The notes: generated by a model not told the origin, from the letters alone. DNA of 64,000 nt from Reticulitermes speratus (GCA_021186555.1 JAJKFL010000003.1:44102408-44166407), one strand, 5' to 3'. Counted from the first letter of the stretch, positions 33,593 to 46,024 are shown. Numbers and translations: made by a program.

Positions 33593-36240
33593 TACCAGTG
33601 CGACCAACAACTGCTTGATGGAAAATATTCATCCTGTTTTTGGATGGCAGGACCAACGAGTTGCAAGAAGTGTTCAAACGTTTGCTTCATCATTCTTGTA
33701 TAGCTGTGTAACTTGTTTTCATGTTCTCGGAGCTCTTCTAACAAAAAAAAATCATATTACATAATTTAGAACTTTCACGGCAACTAAATTCAATAAAAGT
33801 TTATGGTACTAGCAACCGCGCCACCAGCTATGAGCCAAGGGTTCGGGCAGGCATATCATGATGCGGACGGACATCTGAGTTAGTTCCCTGATAACGAGGA
33901 CAGAAATGGTTCTTGAAACGTCGGTTTACTCGCCATTTAACCACCTGAGGCGGCTCCCAACCCGAGAAAATTTTATCAAAATTACATTATCTGCCATTTC
34001 TTTCATACTCATGCGCTCAAAATGCCCTTTTACATTTCTGGCAATATGTGAGCCAGACCCATAACAAGACAACCACATCTTCATCTGAATCAGATGACAT
34101 CACGAAAACGACTTGCTTTAAGCAGCCTTAGACAGATCTGACTGAAGACTTTCTGCACGGTTTTGTATATACAGCGTGGCTTCACCCTTATTGCGCATGA
34201 TTCACTGGCGACTGCAGGATTGAGGTGGAAAAGTTTCGATAAATTAGGCTGCAAAATTAAGGGGGATAATGTCCTGAGGTGAGGAGATACGAGCCTGCTT
34301 TACTGCGAAATGTCATGTTAAAAGGCAGTAAAAGCCAAGGAAATGGTGGCACATAGCAATCATCCAGTTCACGATAAAACGCAGAAGGATTCCTTGAATT
34401 TCCTGGTGCCACAAATTTATGGCAAAATATGGCAAAAAAATCTGCGTACGAGACAAAATGTTAGTAAAGCAACAGTCCGTACATATTGGTAGTAACAATT
34501 TTATACGTGTAAGGGGAAACTGTAGTCCCAAGAAAATGTTATAGGTATCTGAGGTAACTGCGTCACCATTACAATTCAAGTCTACTTCAGTCCTTAAACA
34601 CTTCTTTCACACGTTTCAACATTCAGTCAAATCAAATCCCGCAATTATAACTTCCTGACTTTTGTCTTCCTGGCTACGCCTTTATTTTACGAATGGTTTT
34701 ATCAGCGAATGGACGAGCAATTTGTACGTCTTCCAGTACCGGTACCTCAGAACTTACAAATCACAGCTTTGTAAGTCCGTGGTGTCGCCATCTTTGTTTG
34801 CGATTATGGCATACAAATGTCTCTTATGAAAATTAACAGGTAGTAATTTGACCTAACGCGGTACCAAATGTCACATGTCTAACTATACGTTCATTAAGTT
34901 TCCTTTTATCTGGCAAATGTCGCAAGTCACTTCCCGTCGGCTCGCTTAACATACAAAACCCAGCAGAACTTCGATGCGCAAAAAACGACGTGCTTGTTAG
35001 CTGTGACGAATGTCAGCCAGCAGAAGCAAATGATTTACAACACTTTTAAATACGGAAGGTATAAAAAAGAGCCCAATGTTAACTGCAACGGACAGAACTA
35101 AAATGGGTGGACCCCAGTTCATGGCAAATTAGGAGAGCGGCGAGTCACAATGTCACGTCAGTTATCGAACTCGGTGGGTGGTGTACAAGACCAGGGCACA
35201 GACCATAAAGAATTGTTCGGGCAAGAAATATAGTTAATTAAAGAAATCATGACTGAAAATGTATGACGAGAGAAACGGATTGCGAACGAAGAGACATCTT
35301 ACTTACTTGATCCGGAAATACGTCGTCGGCACATTCTGCTTCATAGCGACACGTAATGACGGCAAATGACTTCATGTTCCACCAAACAGGACATATTTAA
35401 TAGCCGAACAGCTTGACACCGTGACCATGGTTTAATATTCAAATAATTGCACAAGTCAACATAGATTACTTAAGTCCGACTCTGTGGTTATATGGCTGTT
35501 AACAATCTAGTTAGGTTTCATGTTAATACCGACCCCACTCGCGATATCCCGATGGAAGCACTGTATGCAATGCTTTAGCCGCAATGAATCATGAATATGT
35601 GACAGTGAAATCAATACGAACATACCGACAGAGTAATTCAAACAATTACTTTTTTTCCCCTGAATGTGGGAAATCTGACAGAAAGCACAGTACAACTTAC
35701 TTCCAAGAACTATATCAAAACAAGTTTCCAAGCATTTCCACGGAATGTGAGTCACCGTCACAGGGCTGAATGCAATATAACAGCGACATTGTATCATAGA
35801 TGAAAAACGACAGAGGTGCGTGTCACCTTATTGAACGTGAGACATTGGTCACCGAGTGAGACAGTGCATTTCCACCCCTTTGTACACCGTCGTCCTTGAT
35901 ACCGCCACTGTTCTAGTCAAGAACTCGTCACTAGCGACCTTTCCGTTTCTACAAACTTCACATTACAGTAACCTTGTGAAGGGGGAAGTGAAGTCGAACA
36001 CGGAATGCAATCATTAAGCCCCATGCAATTTATAATCCGGTGATAAGACTCGATATCGCAAGCACCTCCGCCAATAATGCACGAATTTCTCCGTACATAT
36101 CTTACCAACAAAAACTGGGTTTTCCAACCTGCATAAGGATTTTTTTGCTTCCGTACTATTGAATTTACACCAACACTGGGGTTAAGAAAATCGACCGAGG
36201 CAGGACAAGAGATATTTCTCGCAAGCCACGGATTTTTAAG
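33593..36240. other. Mostly unrecognised; one half fold-back
   Basis: GTTCTTGAAACGTCGGTTTA at about 33910-33929 is the fold-back core without a visible mirror arm. Two short minus-strand ATG-to-donor stretches (34791-34758 and 35375-35307) are discussed elsewhere. I see no repeat boundaries otherwise. Confidence 0.4.
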
Positions 36241-36258
36241 TTCTACTATCCTGACAAA

Positions 36259-36531
36259 GTATAGTGACTAGGCTACGGGCTGAAACATTCGGGGTTGAAA
36301 TCCCGGCAGGGACAAGAGATGTTTCTCTTCCCCAAAACCGTCCAGATTGGCACTCGGGTTGGGCCAGCCCAGCCTCCTATTCAATGGGTACCGAGGTTCT
36401 TTCCCGCGAGTAAAGAAGCCGGGGTGTGAAGTGGACCACTCACCTCCATCTAATGCCAAGGCTAAGAACGAGTGCAGCTGTACCTCTACTTCCCCCTGTA
36501 TGTATTCATGGCGTGGACACGGGATTTACCT
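36259..36531 (+). mobile_element. SINE family 3, full length, exact 18-bp duplication
   Basis: Head TATAGTGACTAGGCTACGGG, B-box-like GGGGTTGAAATCCCGG, body CAATGGGTACCGAGGTTCTT and TACCTCTACTTCCCCC..TTCATGGCGTGGAC. TTCTACTATCCTGACAAA occurs at 36241-36258 and 36532-36549 with no difference, an unusually long target duplication that fixes both ends. Confidence 0.95.
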
Positions 36532-36561
36532 TTCTACTATCCTGACAAACGATCGAGCAAG

Positions 36562-37110
36562 TTGGGTAGATTAGTAACGTTTCTTCTGACTTGTATTCGA
36601 GGACGGGATACTGGGTTCGAATATCGGTCGAATAACTAGGCTGATGATTTTCGTGGTTTTCCTCAGTACCCTACGAAAATGCCGAAAGAGTATCTATCCA
36701 TTAGGCCACGACCGCTTCCTTCCACGTCTTTGTCTATTCGTCATTCACTGTCATCCGATCATTCGACGCTATACCATATCACGGCGTTTCCCAACCACGG
36801 TTCCGCGGAACATCGTTAGCGGTTCCACCAGAAATCGTGGAATAAATAAAAAACATATTAAAATGCCGCGAAAAATTCCAAAAGTCTCTCGAAACATCGC
36901 GGGACTTCTTGTCCGGCAATTCGCAATAATGGATTAACATCCGTCTGCTGTCACCCGCCTCTTTCTTCTGTTTTCGTTTTCATATGTACGGGTTCCTCGG
37001 GATATGACAAATGGTTTTAGGGGGTTCCTGCGAGGGAAAAATGTTGGAAAAACTGCTATATCAGCTACTGACAGCGTCATTAAGTACATCGTACGAATAA
37101 ATAAGCGCTC
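36562..37110 (+). mobile_element. SINE family 4, split by a hAT element
   Basis: B-box-like CTGGGTTCGAATATCGG (36613-36629), then TTTCGTGGTTTTCCTCAG and ATTCGACGCTATACCATATC up to 36781. After the hAT insert it resumes as GCTACTGACAGCGTCATTAA (about 37064-37083), matching CAGCTACTAAAAGCGTCGTT of the copy at 17535. The SINE is therefore older than the hAT insertion. Confidence 0.8.
36782..37055. mobile_element. hAT-type MITE inside SINE-4
   Basis: Termini CGGCGTTTCCCAACCACGG and TGTTGGAAAAACTG are inverted and resemble hAT ends. The 8-bp flanks CCATATCA (36774-36781) and CTATATCA (37056-37063) match at seven of eight. 274 bp, no coding sequence. Confidence 0.85.
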
Positions 37111-37870
37111 ACGGTGTGCAAATCCTACATAAAAAAGCAAAGATGGATATGATCACACTGCTGTGATTACATACTTTCAATCGCATTCATTAATGTCATT
37201 AAAGCTTGTCTCTCATCCGCTGCTTAACATAGCACAGCGCGTAAATACAATAACACATTACACAGGCCTGCCGAAGCTTACTTATTTTTTTCCAATAACT
37301 TATCGTAATGTCTCATAACTGCATTGTCTCCAACACAAAAACAAATTAACGCAGGAAAGGAACAAAGTGAAAGAACAGAAGGGAATACAGGACAGAGAAG
37401 ACAGGAGGAGGTAACGAGAGAAGAGAAAATTGGAGACTGAAGAGGGAAAGAGAAGAAGAGACAAGTGGAGAAAAGAATTTCCGATAATTTTAGGGTACAT
37501 TACTCAGTCTGAAATATCGAAATGTGTCGAGTAGTTTCGGACAGACACCTAACCGTTATGCATTCAGTTCACGTAATTCGTGCAAAACCCGCGGGCAACT
37601 TATGTAACATTCTTACACTTATTTACTATCACCGATACCATCGAAGAAAACTGGAAATGATACACCTAACCGAAACAACTAGAATAATACGCGACAATTG
37701 GATTTAAATGAAAACTGTTTCTTCATTTCTCTGACGTGTTTCGAGTCACAACCAATTCTTAAGGCCTGACGTGTACACAGTGTACACATGTAGTATGGAC
37801 TCCTTGGATAATACACTTGCCCCACACAACATTCCCATATACCAGGGACAACACGACACAAAGGAACGCA
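37110..37870. other. No recognised feature
   Basis: A purine-rich stretch at about 37345-37470 is the only compositional feature. No gene or repeat termini recognised. Confidence 0.4.
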
Positions 37871-37876
37871 GATGTA

Positions 37877-38440
37877 CAGGGCATACACAAAAGAATGGTG
37901 CGGTTTTCAAAAGTGAATAAAAAATTTATTTCTCACCTTACACGGGCACAACATACACCGTCAGCGGCGGCAACTGTCCAAGTTTCTCATTTGGTAATTA
38001 CAATCCTTCAATGTGTGCACCCTGGGTCACACGACACACATCCACACGGTAATCAAACTCATCCCAGACCCGGTGTAGCATGTCCGCTGTAATGGCCTGC
38101 AGTGCATGCGTTATCCGATCACGAATTTCATGGATGGACGTGGGCAATGGTGGTATATAAACGCTGTCTTTAACGAACCCCCAAAGAAAGAAATCACGCT
38201 GCACTGTAATCATAGATCTGGACACCTCAAAACGGAGCACACAGAAAGCCTTCTCCTGCTGCAACGCCATCTTTGAAACTGGCCCCGCGGCCACGCAGTA
38301 AGCATGAGAAGCAAACTGCTGGTAGCGCATGAGAAACTTGGACAGTTGCCGCCGCTGACGGTGTATGTTGTGCCGTGTAATGTGAGACATAAATTTTTTA
38401 TTCACTTTTGAAACCGCACCATTCTTTTGTGTATGCCCTG
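37877..38440 (-). mobile_element. Internally deleted Tc1/mariner element with long inverted repeats
   Basis: 564 bp between TA duplications (37875-37876 and 38441-38442). Inverted termini of about 114 bp (37877-37990 and 38327-38440) begin CAGGGCATACACAAAAGAAT and extend past CCGTCAGCGGCGGCAACTGT. Between them only the two ends of the transposase gene survive. The element can no longer make transposase but has intact-looking ends, so it could have been mobilised by a full copy. Confidence 0.92.
37998..38270 (-). pseudogene. Fused N- and C-terminal transposase ends
   Basis: A 90-codon minus-strand frame starts MALQQEKAFCVLRFEVSRS, the N-terminal helix-turn-helix start, and passes at ITVQRDFFLWG straight into FVKDSVYIPPLP and DMLHRVWDEFDYRVDVCR to the stop. 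The deletion junction lies between MITVQR and DFFLWG. All three catalytic aspartates except possibly the one next to the junction are gone, and the frame stayed open across the junction. Whether it is translated is unknown. Confidence 0.85.
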
Positions 38441-38442
38441 TA

Positions 38443-39939
38443 TATGCCACGCCCGCCCCACACCCCACACGGGATTCACATTATATGGATGGGATTAAAA
38501 CATAATTCCAACAATAAACTATCACAGAAACTTTATTTGAAGTTACTACAGAGTTCGATTTAGCACCGAACGCAGAAAGAAACTACACTCTGCCCCATAT
38601 AATCCCAGGAGCAATTAGGGCGAAGGGAATACGGCAGCTGCCCTGCAGCCGGGGCGCAGATGTAATTCTCTTGTCACAAGTGACTATTTATTAACGATAT
38701 TAGAAAAGTTTGCTGAATTTGGAACACATACTTTTCCAACGTTCTTCGCTTGCATACGTCAGTGGTTGCAGACAGATGCCTACGCTTTCAAAGCCAATCA
38801 AAATACAGGCATCCGTATTCCACTGTACACAGCCGATATTAACGTTCCTTGCATTCCGCATAATACCAACTACAAGACAGATGTTAGAAATTCCATATTC
38901 ACTGTTGCGTACTAATTTTTTTTTTTTTTTTGTATAAGTGACAGGTTTGGAGAAAATTAATACTGTAACCTTCAATACGAGCTTCAGTTAAAGCACGGAC
39001 ATGTACCAAAATAAAATAAAAAACTTATGGTGCGCATCTATCAATACAAACGAAATATGTTCAGTTTCAGACATTCAACTACAGGTACAGGCACTATCTC
39101 TCAATTACGCGTTTACTTTACGCAAATAACATACAAAGTTGCCACATCAAAAATGGAAGAAATTACGTAATAAGAAGCTGCGTATGTCTTGCACGTTTCA
39201 TCACCCGCCACAGCATGGACACTCAGAAGCAGAATAAGAACATGTGCACATCTTCAAGGTTGGAGACGTCCTCAGTTTTAAGATAATTCCATACTTTACT
39301 TGCATAAACTGGGAAAATTACTGCCATAGCCTATCACGAGATTCGAACTACGACCAATCCAACTTCAAGCCAAAGCTTCCCTTAAAACTAAAGTTTCTGA
39401 TGACTTCTCAAACATACGTACATTTGGGCTCTTCCAAATCCTATGCCTTGCCACGTACGGCCATAGTCGCCACAGCATGGCCATGCCTGAGACCTCCTGA
39501 TTCAGACGGTCAATCCCCAATCCCTCTATTTTGGGACATTACCTTATACTTAGCCACGGCCGCCTCTCCTCTCCTCAATCAGCTTCTGCCGCACTCATCT
39601 CCCACACCGGGTTCTGCCAGTTCCAAAGTCATTCTTTTCATCGCTCGCTCTTTATCACTACTACTGAACTGTCACTAGGCCATAAAACTGGACTGTACGG
39701 GTGCTAGACTTTGCTACGTCTCCAACATATTATGAAGGCGTGTTTCAGGGGGTTTAAATCAAACATGAAATTAAATTTCCCGACGACAGCAACACATCGG
39801 CATTACATCTGAAGAATAATTAGGGGCAGATTAAAGTAGGGGAATGCTTACCAGCATGCAGTTACGAACTTCCACGTTCCCTATTCCTATCTAAAAACAA
39901 ACGGATTAAACTACAAAATACTATAGCTTTGAAGACTTC
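38443..39939. other. No established feature
   Basis: A 144-codon plus-strand ORF (39244-39678) has no recognisable domain and crosses GAGATTCGAACTACGACC, which looks like a reversed tRNA B box, so a decayed SINE is likelier than a gene. Confidence 0.4.
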
Positions 39940-40108
39940 GTTCTTCTAGGATATGAGGCTGCATCACTGGGTAATCGACTCCGACGTTTCGAAGCAAAGT
40001 AGTATTTTGGTCTACCGTTCCGAGAAGACCTTCAAGATAAAGGCACAATGTTCCTTCGAAACGTCGGGAACCGATTACCAAGTGACGGAGCTTCCTATCC
40101 CAGAAGAA
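39940..40108. repeat. Fold-back element with CGACGTTTCGAAG core
   Basis: Arms of about 60 bp: CTTCTAGGATATGAGGCT..CACTGGGTAATCGA..CCGACGTTTCGAAG on the left (39940-39999) and CTTCGAAACGTCGGGAACCG..CAAGTGACGGAGC..ATCCCAGAAG on the right (40044-40108). About 85% symmetrical by eye. Confidence 0.85.
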
Positions 40109-40389
40109 TGGAATCCTCAACCACACCGCTGTGAAAACCCTCACAATTCGCACAATATTTTACCTGTAGTTTCATATGAATGTCAAACTTGGTCTCTCGC
40201 CTCATGAGAGGGGGGGGGGGGGGTAAAGAGAGTTTTGTGTCCGAGAACAGGATGCCGGGGATAATAAGCTTGTATAATGAGAAGCTTCATGATTTGTACT
40301 CCTACTTAAATACTACTAGAGTCATCAAATCGAGAAGGATGCAGATGAGGGTAAATACATTAACATGAATATTATAAGAGTATAAGTGT

Positions 40390-40540
40390 GTGGAATGGCT
40401 TCATCTGGCTCTGGAGGAGGGGGGGAGTGGCGGGTTCCTGTAAACACGGAAAATAAACCTTTGTTTCACAAAAGGCGGAACATTTCTTGATCAGCTAATA
40501 GACTATTAGCTTCTCAGGGGACGTACTGAGTTACGTAATA
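40390..40540 (+). mobile_element. LINE group A tail fragment
   Basis: GGAGTGGCGGGTTCCTGTAA, CACAAAAGGCGGAACATTTC and CTATTAGCTTCTCAGGGGAC follow the order of the tail at 6980-7144. No duplication identified. Confidence 0.65.
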
Positions 40541-41934
40541 ATTAAACAGTGATGTCACTCACATGCTGTACACTGTGTCTGCTACGTGCAACGCTACCCT
40601 GGAATTAACACGTTTCCGTCACGTCTTACGTACCTGCGAGCGTACGTGTACTCTGAACTTGTCAAAAGAAGGAAAAGCGATGACAGACGTACCTTCACTT
40701 TACTGTTCCTTTCAAAACCGTGCGTTCTTAGTCCAGACTGAAATTCCGGACATTGGCCGTCCATTTTGTTTTAAAACAGAACGGTTTATGTTCTTCCCAT
40801 TTCGTACTATCTCGAAACGGCCGACAGGAAAACCAATGTTGACGACACTTGTCAGTTGGTAAGAACAATACACGAGAAAAAAAAATACACCTACTTGTAC
40901 GTAAAATGTACCCGCAGAATCCCAGGGTTTGGCTTAACAGTCCGGTAGCCCCACAGCTCTATGGCAGTATTAAACCCCTTTGTTACTTTTGGTATTATGC
41001 GTACCTTATGAACAAATCAATGACCAATGCAATCAGCCAGGCTACAATTATTTACAGCCGACGTTGTAGTTCAAGCTGTAGGAGTAACCAGAAATGTGTA
41101 GCAGACACATCTGCGATACGAGGAACCTCCTACATGCGCTCTATGCTTTCAGACAGTGCAAGAAGATGTCATGAAGTCTGTTAACCAGCCTGTCAGAATG
41201 TTTCGTCTCTGAAACCATTACAAAAATAAGTGGGCTGTGCAGGTAGGCCATAAATTGCTGACAGGGGTTCATTTGGAGAACAATGGTTGCTAGTTGAACT
41301 GAGTAAATTTCGAAAGGAGCATTGGACTCCACCGAACGTGGAAATTATGTTGACATTGGTCAGTGATAGTCAACATTATAGTGCTCGCGGCACACCGAAG
41401 TTGGAACACAGAATCAAATTTATGATACGAATGCATGTTTTTAAGTACCATTTATTGTGCACAAACACATAATATTCGCAAAATGGAAATATGACGTTTG
41501 ATACAATTATAAACTTAAAAGCTTACGTATCGAAACTACATAAAATGGCGCCCATGTGTGTGTGTGTGTGCGTATGTGTAAGGAATATGTAAGGAACATC
41601 TTTATTGGGTTTTCCTTCTTAAAATTTTAATTTTGATATTTATAACTTTACACAATTATTCTTTCTACTCAACTCCTCATGGCATATTTGGCAACCCCCC
41701 AACCCAAATAAATAAAATGGCCGACGTTCAGATAGCACAATTTGTACTTTTCAGCAAATATCACTAGGCTGATCAAATCAAAGACGAAATACGTACATGG
41801 GAGGTATAGCAAGCATGGGAATGATGGGACATGGTGAATTTACTACGAAAATTTGAAGGGAAGAACTACTTGGGAGACCTTGGCTACATATTAGGATAGT
41901 ACTAAAGTAAATGTGAAGGAAATAGGGTGTGAGT
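40541..41934. other. No established feature, one TG microsatellite
   Basis: Two plus-strand ORFs of about 100 codons (40563-40862, 40849-41184) have no recognisable domain. A short TG run lies at about 41555-41570. Confidence 0.4.
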
Positions 41935-42090
41935 GTGGACTGGTTCTCATATGACTCAACACCAGTCGTGGGCTGTTTAGAGCACTGAACTTTCGGGTTC
42001 CATAAAAGGCGGCGAATTTACTGGCCAGATCAGCAACTATTAACTTTCAAAAGACTCCGCTCCATGCAGTTACTTAGTTACCGTTAAAGA
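41935..42090 (+). mobile_element. LINE group A tail fragment
   Basis: CACCAGTCGTGGGCTGTTTA, GAACTTTCGGGTTCCATAAA and AAGACTCCGCTCCATGCAGT match the tail at 6980-7144. Decayed. Confidence 0.7.
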
Positions 42091-42427
42091 CAGCAAACCC
42101 CTTCTCTCTGCCGCTGGAGTGGGGAATGAAATTACATGCATTCCCGCTACACATTCGTGTCGAATGTGTTGCCTACAAATCGGTATATGTAAATGCGATC
42201 TCGAATAACAGTTCAAGGTAACACTGTACTACCGACTGCAGTGATTAGCGCCGCTGGACGCCTGTAATAACAACTCGCGTGTGAGCACTGCCTTCACACG
42301 AAGCATTATTCATTTTCAAAATTCCCGAACGAGTTTCGATAAAACCTTGTTTTAGGGGTCTACATCAAAAGTTAACAAGTTTAGTTAATTCTGGTTCCTG
42401 ACGGTTCGATATCAAGTTACATTACGG

Positions 42428-42538
42428 CAGGGGTGCACGAATTTTCTAAACATTTAGGCGCCACCTCAAAATTCCACGCATCACCATACAAAATTTCGTC
42501 GTCACGGCGACCTGGAGCCTGGGATTTGTGCACACCAG
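42428..42538. mobile_element. Short hAT-type MITE (111 bp)
   Basis: Termini CAGGGGTGCACGAAT and ATTTGTGCACACCAG are inverted. Flanks CATTACGG (42420-42427) and CATTAAGG (42539-42546) match at seven of eight. No coding sequence. Confidence 0.7.
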
Positions 42539-43044
42539 CATTAAGGTTTGGTGAAATCAAACCTTACTGACTTCCAGGCTGGTTAGGATACGTACGCAAA
42601 GTGTAGCGACTCTGGCATGTTCGCTCAAGACCTATGAGAATATCACTTAAATGAGTTTTATATAAACTTCATATTACATATATTCCGTGCAACAGACAAA
42701 TTTAATCCAAATACGTCCCACAGTCTCTGCTATCATTAGGCATCTTCAGGGAGACTGTAAACACAAAGTAATTCTCATGTTATGTAAAAAATGTCGTCAA
42801 ACGTGCATAATAAATTACAATATCGAATAGTTAAAATATCAGTCCATATTATATGCATATAATAGCTAAGTCAGGTTAAGCATGTAAATTAAGAGTATGC
42901 AGTTCTTGTTAAAAGCTATTTCTGCTAATACATTATAGTACTGCTCACACTTATTTTCTGCTACCAAACATCTCTCTATAAGCAAAATCATCTTTGATCG
43001 TAAATGGATCAGAGCCCGTATGATTTATAGGTTTTATATAACCG

Positions 43045-43200
43045 GATATAGGTGTGTGGTCTTGATTAACCTGGGACAGGATAGTGAGCAGTAGCAGGTT
43101 ACAGTGAACACGGTAATGAAATTTCGGGCTTCATAACAGGCAGGGAATTTAGTGACCATGTCGGGGACTATCTGCTTCTCAAGAAGGATTCTACTCCATG
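43045..43200 (+). mobile_element. LINE group A tail fragment
   Basis: AACCTGGGACAGGATAGTGA, GTGAACACGGTAATGAAATT and CTCAAGAAGGATTCTACTCC match the other group A tails. It ends immediately before the group B LINE fragment. Confidence 0.7.
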
Positions 43201-43201
43201 T

Positions 43202-43510
43202 AGAACTGGAAGTTACAGTCAAGGAGGAGAGGAATATCCTACAAACAATAAAAAGAAGGGAGGCTAACTGGATTGGTCACATCTTGCGTAGGAACTGCCT
43301 TCTAAAACACGTTATTAAAAAAAACAGAGGGAAGGATAGAAGTGACGGGAAGACGAGGAAGAAGACGTAAGCAGCTACTGGATGATCATAAGGAAAAGAC
43401 AGGATAGTGGAAATTTAAAGAGGAAGCACTAGATCGCACTCTGTGGAGATCTCGCTTTGGAAGTGGCTACGGACCTGTCGTTAAGGCAGACAACAGAATG
43501 AATATGGAAC
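43202..43510 (+). pseudogene. LINE ORF2 C-terminal fragment (LINE group B)
   Basis: Reads EERNILQTIKRREANWIGHI, LRRNCLLKHVIKKNRGK and, after a frame slip, RKQLLDDHKEKTG then FKEEALDRTLWRSRFGSGYG. This is the common C-terminal end of an insect non-LTR retrotransposon ORF2 with the ANWIGHILRRNCLLKHVI signature. Only the last 100 residues remain. Confidence 0.85.
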
Positions 43511-44333
43511 TTGCGTTTGTCACCCGTTTGGCGCCTAGAGTTATGAGGTAGCTCCTACATTTTAGGGAAATATTTGCAGTCCTGGTCTAAGTGACACGCC
43601 ATGAAGATGTGGAGCTTCAGGTATATGTATTCTTAGCCGTGCCATGTGATAAGCTAAACGACCCACCTGCGTTACTCGCAGGGAGAGAATCCTCGGCACT
43701 CATTGGATGGGCTGAGTGGGATGTATGAGTCAGCCTGGGCCGAGTGACGAAAAGAAAAATCCTGGCCATCCAAAATCAAAGCTCAGTGTTTACATAAGAG
43801 AGCGCCACTACGTTAAATTCAAATATTTACTGACTGTAGGACAGAAGAAAACAAACTGTGACTTACAAAGAACAGTGCAATTCTTGTTTATTGCCGACGT
43901 AATGTGCACACCGTAAGGTGCAGGATGCACAATACATTACTTAGGTGATAGACAATCGCGGTTTGAATTCACTACCTTCATGCCTATGAAGACAGGTAAC
44001 AGTCGTATCTTCTGACTAAGCAACATTCCATATGTCAGAGATTGTCAACAGGCACAGCTGTTGAATTTGGGGTGACAGCTTTTCCAACAAATTCATGGAT
44101 CATAAAACACCCCTAAGACAAACGTGTGACGGGCACTTACAAGCTTGGAATACGCCATTTGTCTTTCTATGGAAAATAAAATGAACAGTAATGTGTATTT
44201 GGACATGCTAGAAAATTACGCTTCTTCTAGCTTAGAAGTGTCAACATTTCCGTAACTCTGCGCGGCAATAACGGAAAACAAATTAGGAAATGTAAACATA
44301 AATTAGCAATTCTGGCTTGTTAGCGGTTACTGC
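43511..44333. other. No recognised feature
   Basis: No ORF with a domain and no repeat termini recognised. Confidence 0.4.
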
Positions 44334-44341
44334 CTCTAGAT

Positions 44342-44640
44342 CAGGGGTTCCCAACCTCTTCCAGCATAAGGCCCCTCTGAAATTAATACACTTTCGCGCA
44401 AACTCCCACATGATAAACTTCTAGGCTCCGGTAACTGAGAAAATACGTAATGACAAAAACTGTTACGAACTCAGTAACCACTGTGCTCGTAAATAAATTC
44501 ACTTTTTATTCATTATAACATACCAGCATTTAAAAAAGTAGGCCTAGTAAACTTGTGAGACAAATTGTTTACTCAGTCCAAAACTTATATTTTCAGACCC
44601 GTTGGAATAAACTCCGCGGCCCATTGGATGGGAACCACTG
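44342..44640. mobile_element. hAT-type MITE
   Basis: Termini CAGGGGTTCCCAACCTC and GATGGGAACCACTG are inverted, typical of hAT elements. Flanking CTCTAGAT (44334-44341) and CTCCAGAT (44641-44648) match at seven of eight. 299 bp without coding sequence. Confidence 0.9.
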
Positions 44641-44852
44641 CTCCAGATTTTCAATTAATAAATGCTAACTTTTTATGCCCTGTCATAAATCGTGTAAAAC
44701 TGAAGACTTCAAGGAAAACAATGATAAATGTATTTTAAATGTGCCGATCCAACTTTGACACTACGTTTTCTTCGTACCTCAGCAACAGATTTTGCACACT
44801 ATCCATCACATTCAAAGTGTGGCGCAGTTACTAGAATATGGATAAAGCGTAC

Positions 44853-44879
44853 GGTGTGTGTGTGTGTGTGTGTGTGTGA
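44853..44879. repeat. GT dinucleotide microsatellite
   Basis: About 13 uninterrupted GT units. Confidence 0.9.
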
Positions 44880-45537
44880 TAACAGTGAAGAGTGAAGCTT
44901 CAAAATTGTGTTTTAATGGACCACTACATTAAGAGGATAAAACACACATCTTTTCAGTACAGTCTAAATGCAATCAGGACTTTATTTTGGTTTTCGCGTG
45001 GAAAAATGCGAAGACGCAATCAGAACATTCTTTTGTTTTCCCCGCGGGATGGTGGGTAGGCGTATACACGCAAGGGATGCGCGAATAAGTGCATATGGGT
45101 GTTCATGTAAAGTGACCGTTACGTTGGCCAAATTGCAACCAAAACTACAACAGTTAAAGAGAATTTCTCGTAACATTCGCCAGTATCAAATTTTATGGAG
45201 GACCATTCAACAGTTCTGGAGTTCTCGTATGCGCAGAAGGGCTGGCGAACTAAGCAATTTCATAGGCTCTCCGTAAATAATGTTCGAACTATATATATGC
45301 AAAACAAATTTTTTTTTCGTCTATTTTATTGCATTCAGTGACTATCTACATTTGAAATACCGGCCTTATTTACTGGCAATTACATACATAGTCAAGCGCC
45401 ACCCTCGCTTACAGACCACTTTAAGTCTGTGAACAGAAATTCCCTGTTATGCAATATTTCGTTGTACAGCCAAAACCTGCGGTGAAAAAACGGTGGCGCT
45501 ATATCGGGGTTTGACTCTACACACTCTCACGTTTTTA

Positions 45538-46024
45538 GTAGCGTTCGCAAAATTGCGAAAAGCGACTATTAGCTTCGTCATGTCTGTCTGCCTGTCTTGT
45601 TGTCCGTATGGAACAACTCGGCTCCCACTGGACGGATTTTTTAATGAAATTTGATATCTGAGTATTTTTCGAAAATCTGTAGAGAAAATTCGAGTTTCAT
45701 TAAAATCTGACAAGAATAACGGGTACTTTACATGAAGGCCTATGTACTTTTATGATAGTATCTCTCCGAATTCTTCTTAGAATGAGAAATGTTTCAGACA
45801 AAAGTTGTAGAGAAAATCAAAACACACATTTTATGTTCAATAACTTTTTTCCGAAAATCGTGCAGTTTGTGAAATGTGGAAAAATATCGTACAGCCGGAC
45901 AGGCCACAGATACCAATATAATGTGGCGCATGCGCTTTGCATGCTAGATAACTAAGGCTACACACACTCAGAATACGTAATACTTATTGCTTTTCCACGG
46001 CAACAATGGTTACGCGAACGCGCC
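45538..46024 (-). repeat. Unclassified repeat family A, long form
   Basis: 487-bp reverse-strand copy. On the plus strand it opens TTAGTAGCGTTCGCAAAATT, contains GGCTCCCACTGGACGGATTT, AGGCCACAGATACCA and GCGCATGCGCTTTGCATGC, and closes CAATGGTTACGCGAACGCGC. The ends are short imperfect inverted repeats (GGCGCGTTCG). It carries the internal segment absent from the short copies at 26162, 59571 and 61670. Confidence 0.85.

Noticed and set aside
34758-34791. Minus-strand ATG followed by 11 codons (MATPRTYKAVI) and GTAAGTTC
   Set aside because: Too short to support; only the donor is convincing.
35307-35375. Minus-strand 23-codon stretch beginning MKSFAVITCRYEAECADD and ending at CAA/GTAAGTAAG
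   Set aside because: Good donor and protein-like composition, but no recognised family and no joining exon could be found.
39244-39678. 144-codon plus-strand ORF
   Set aside because: No domain, mixed composition, and it crosses a reversed tRNA-like B box, which suggests a decayed SINE.
44968-45276. 102-codon plus-strand ORF
   Set aside because: No family recognised and no splice or context support.
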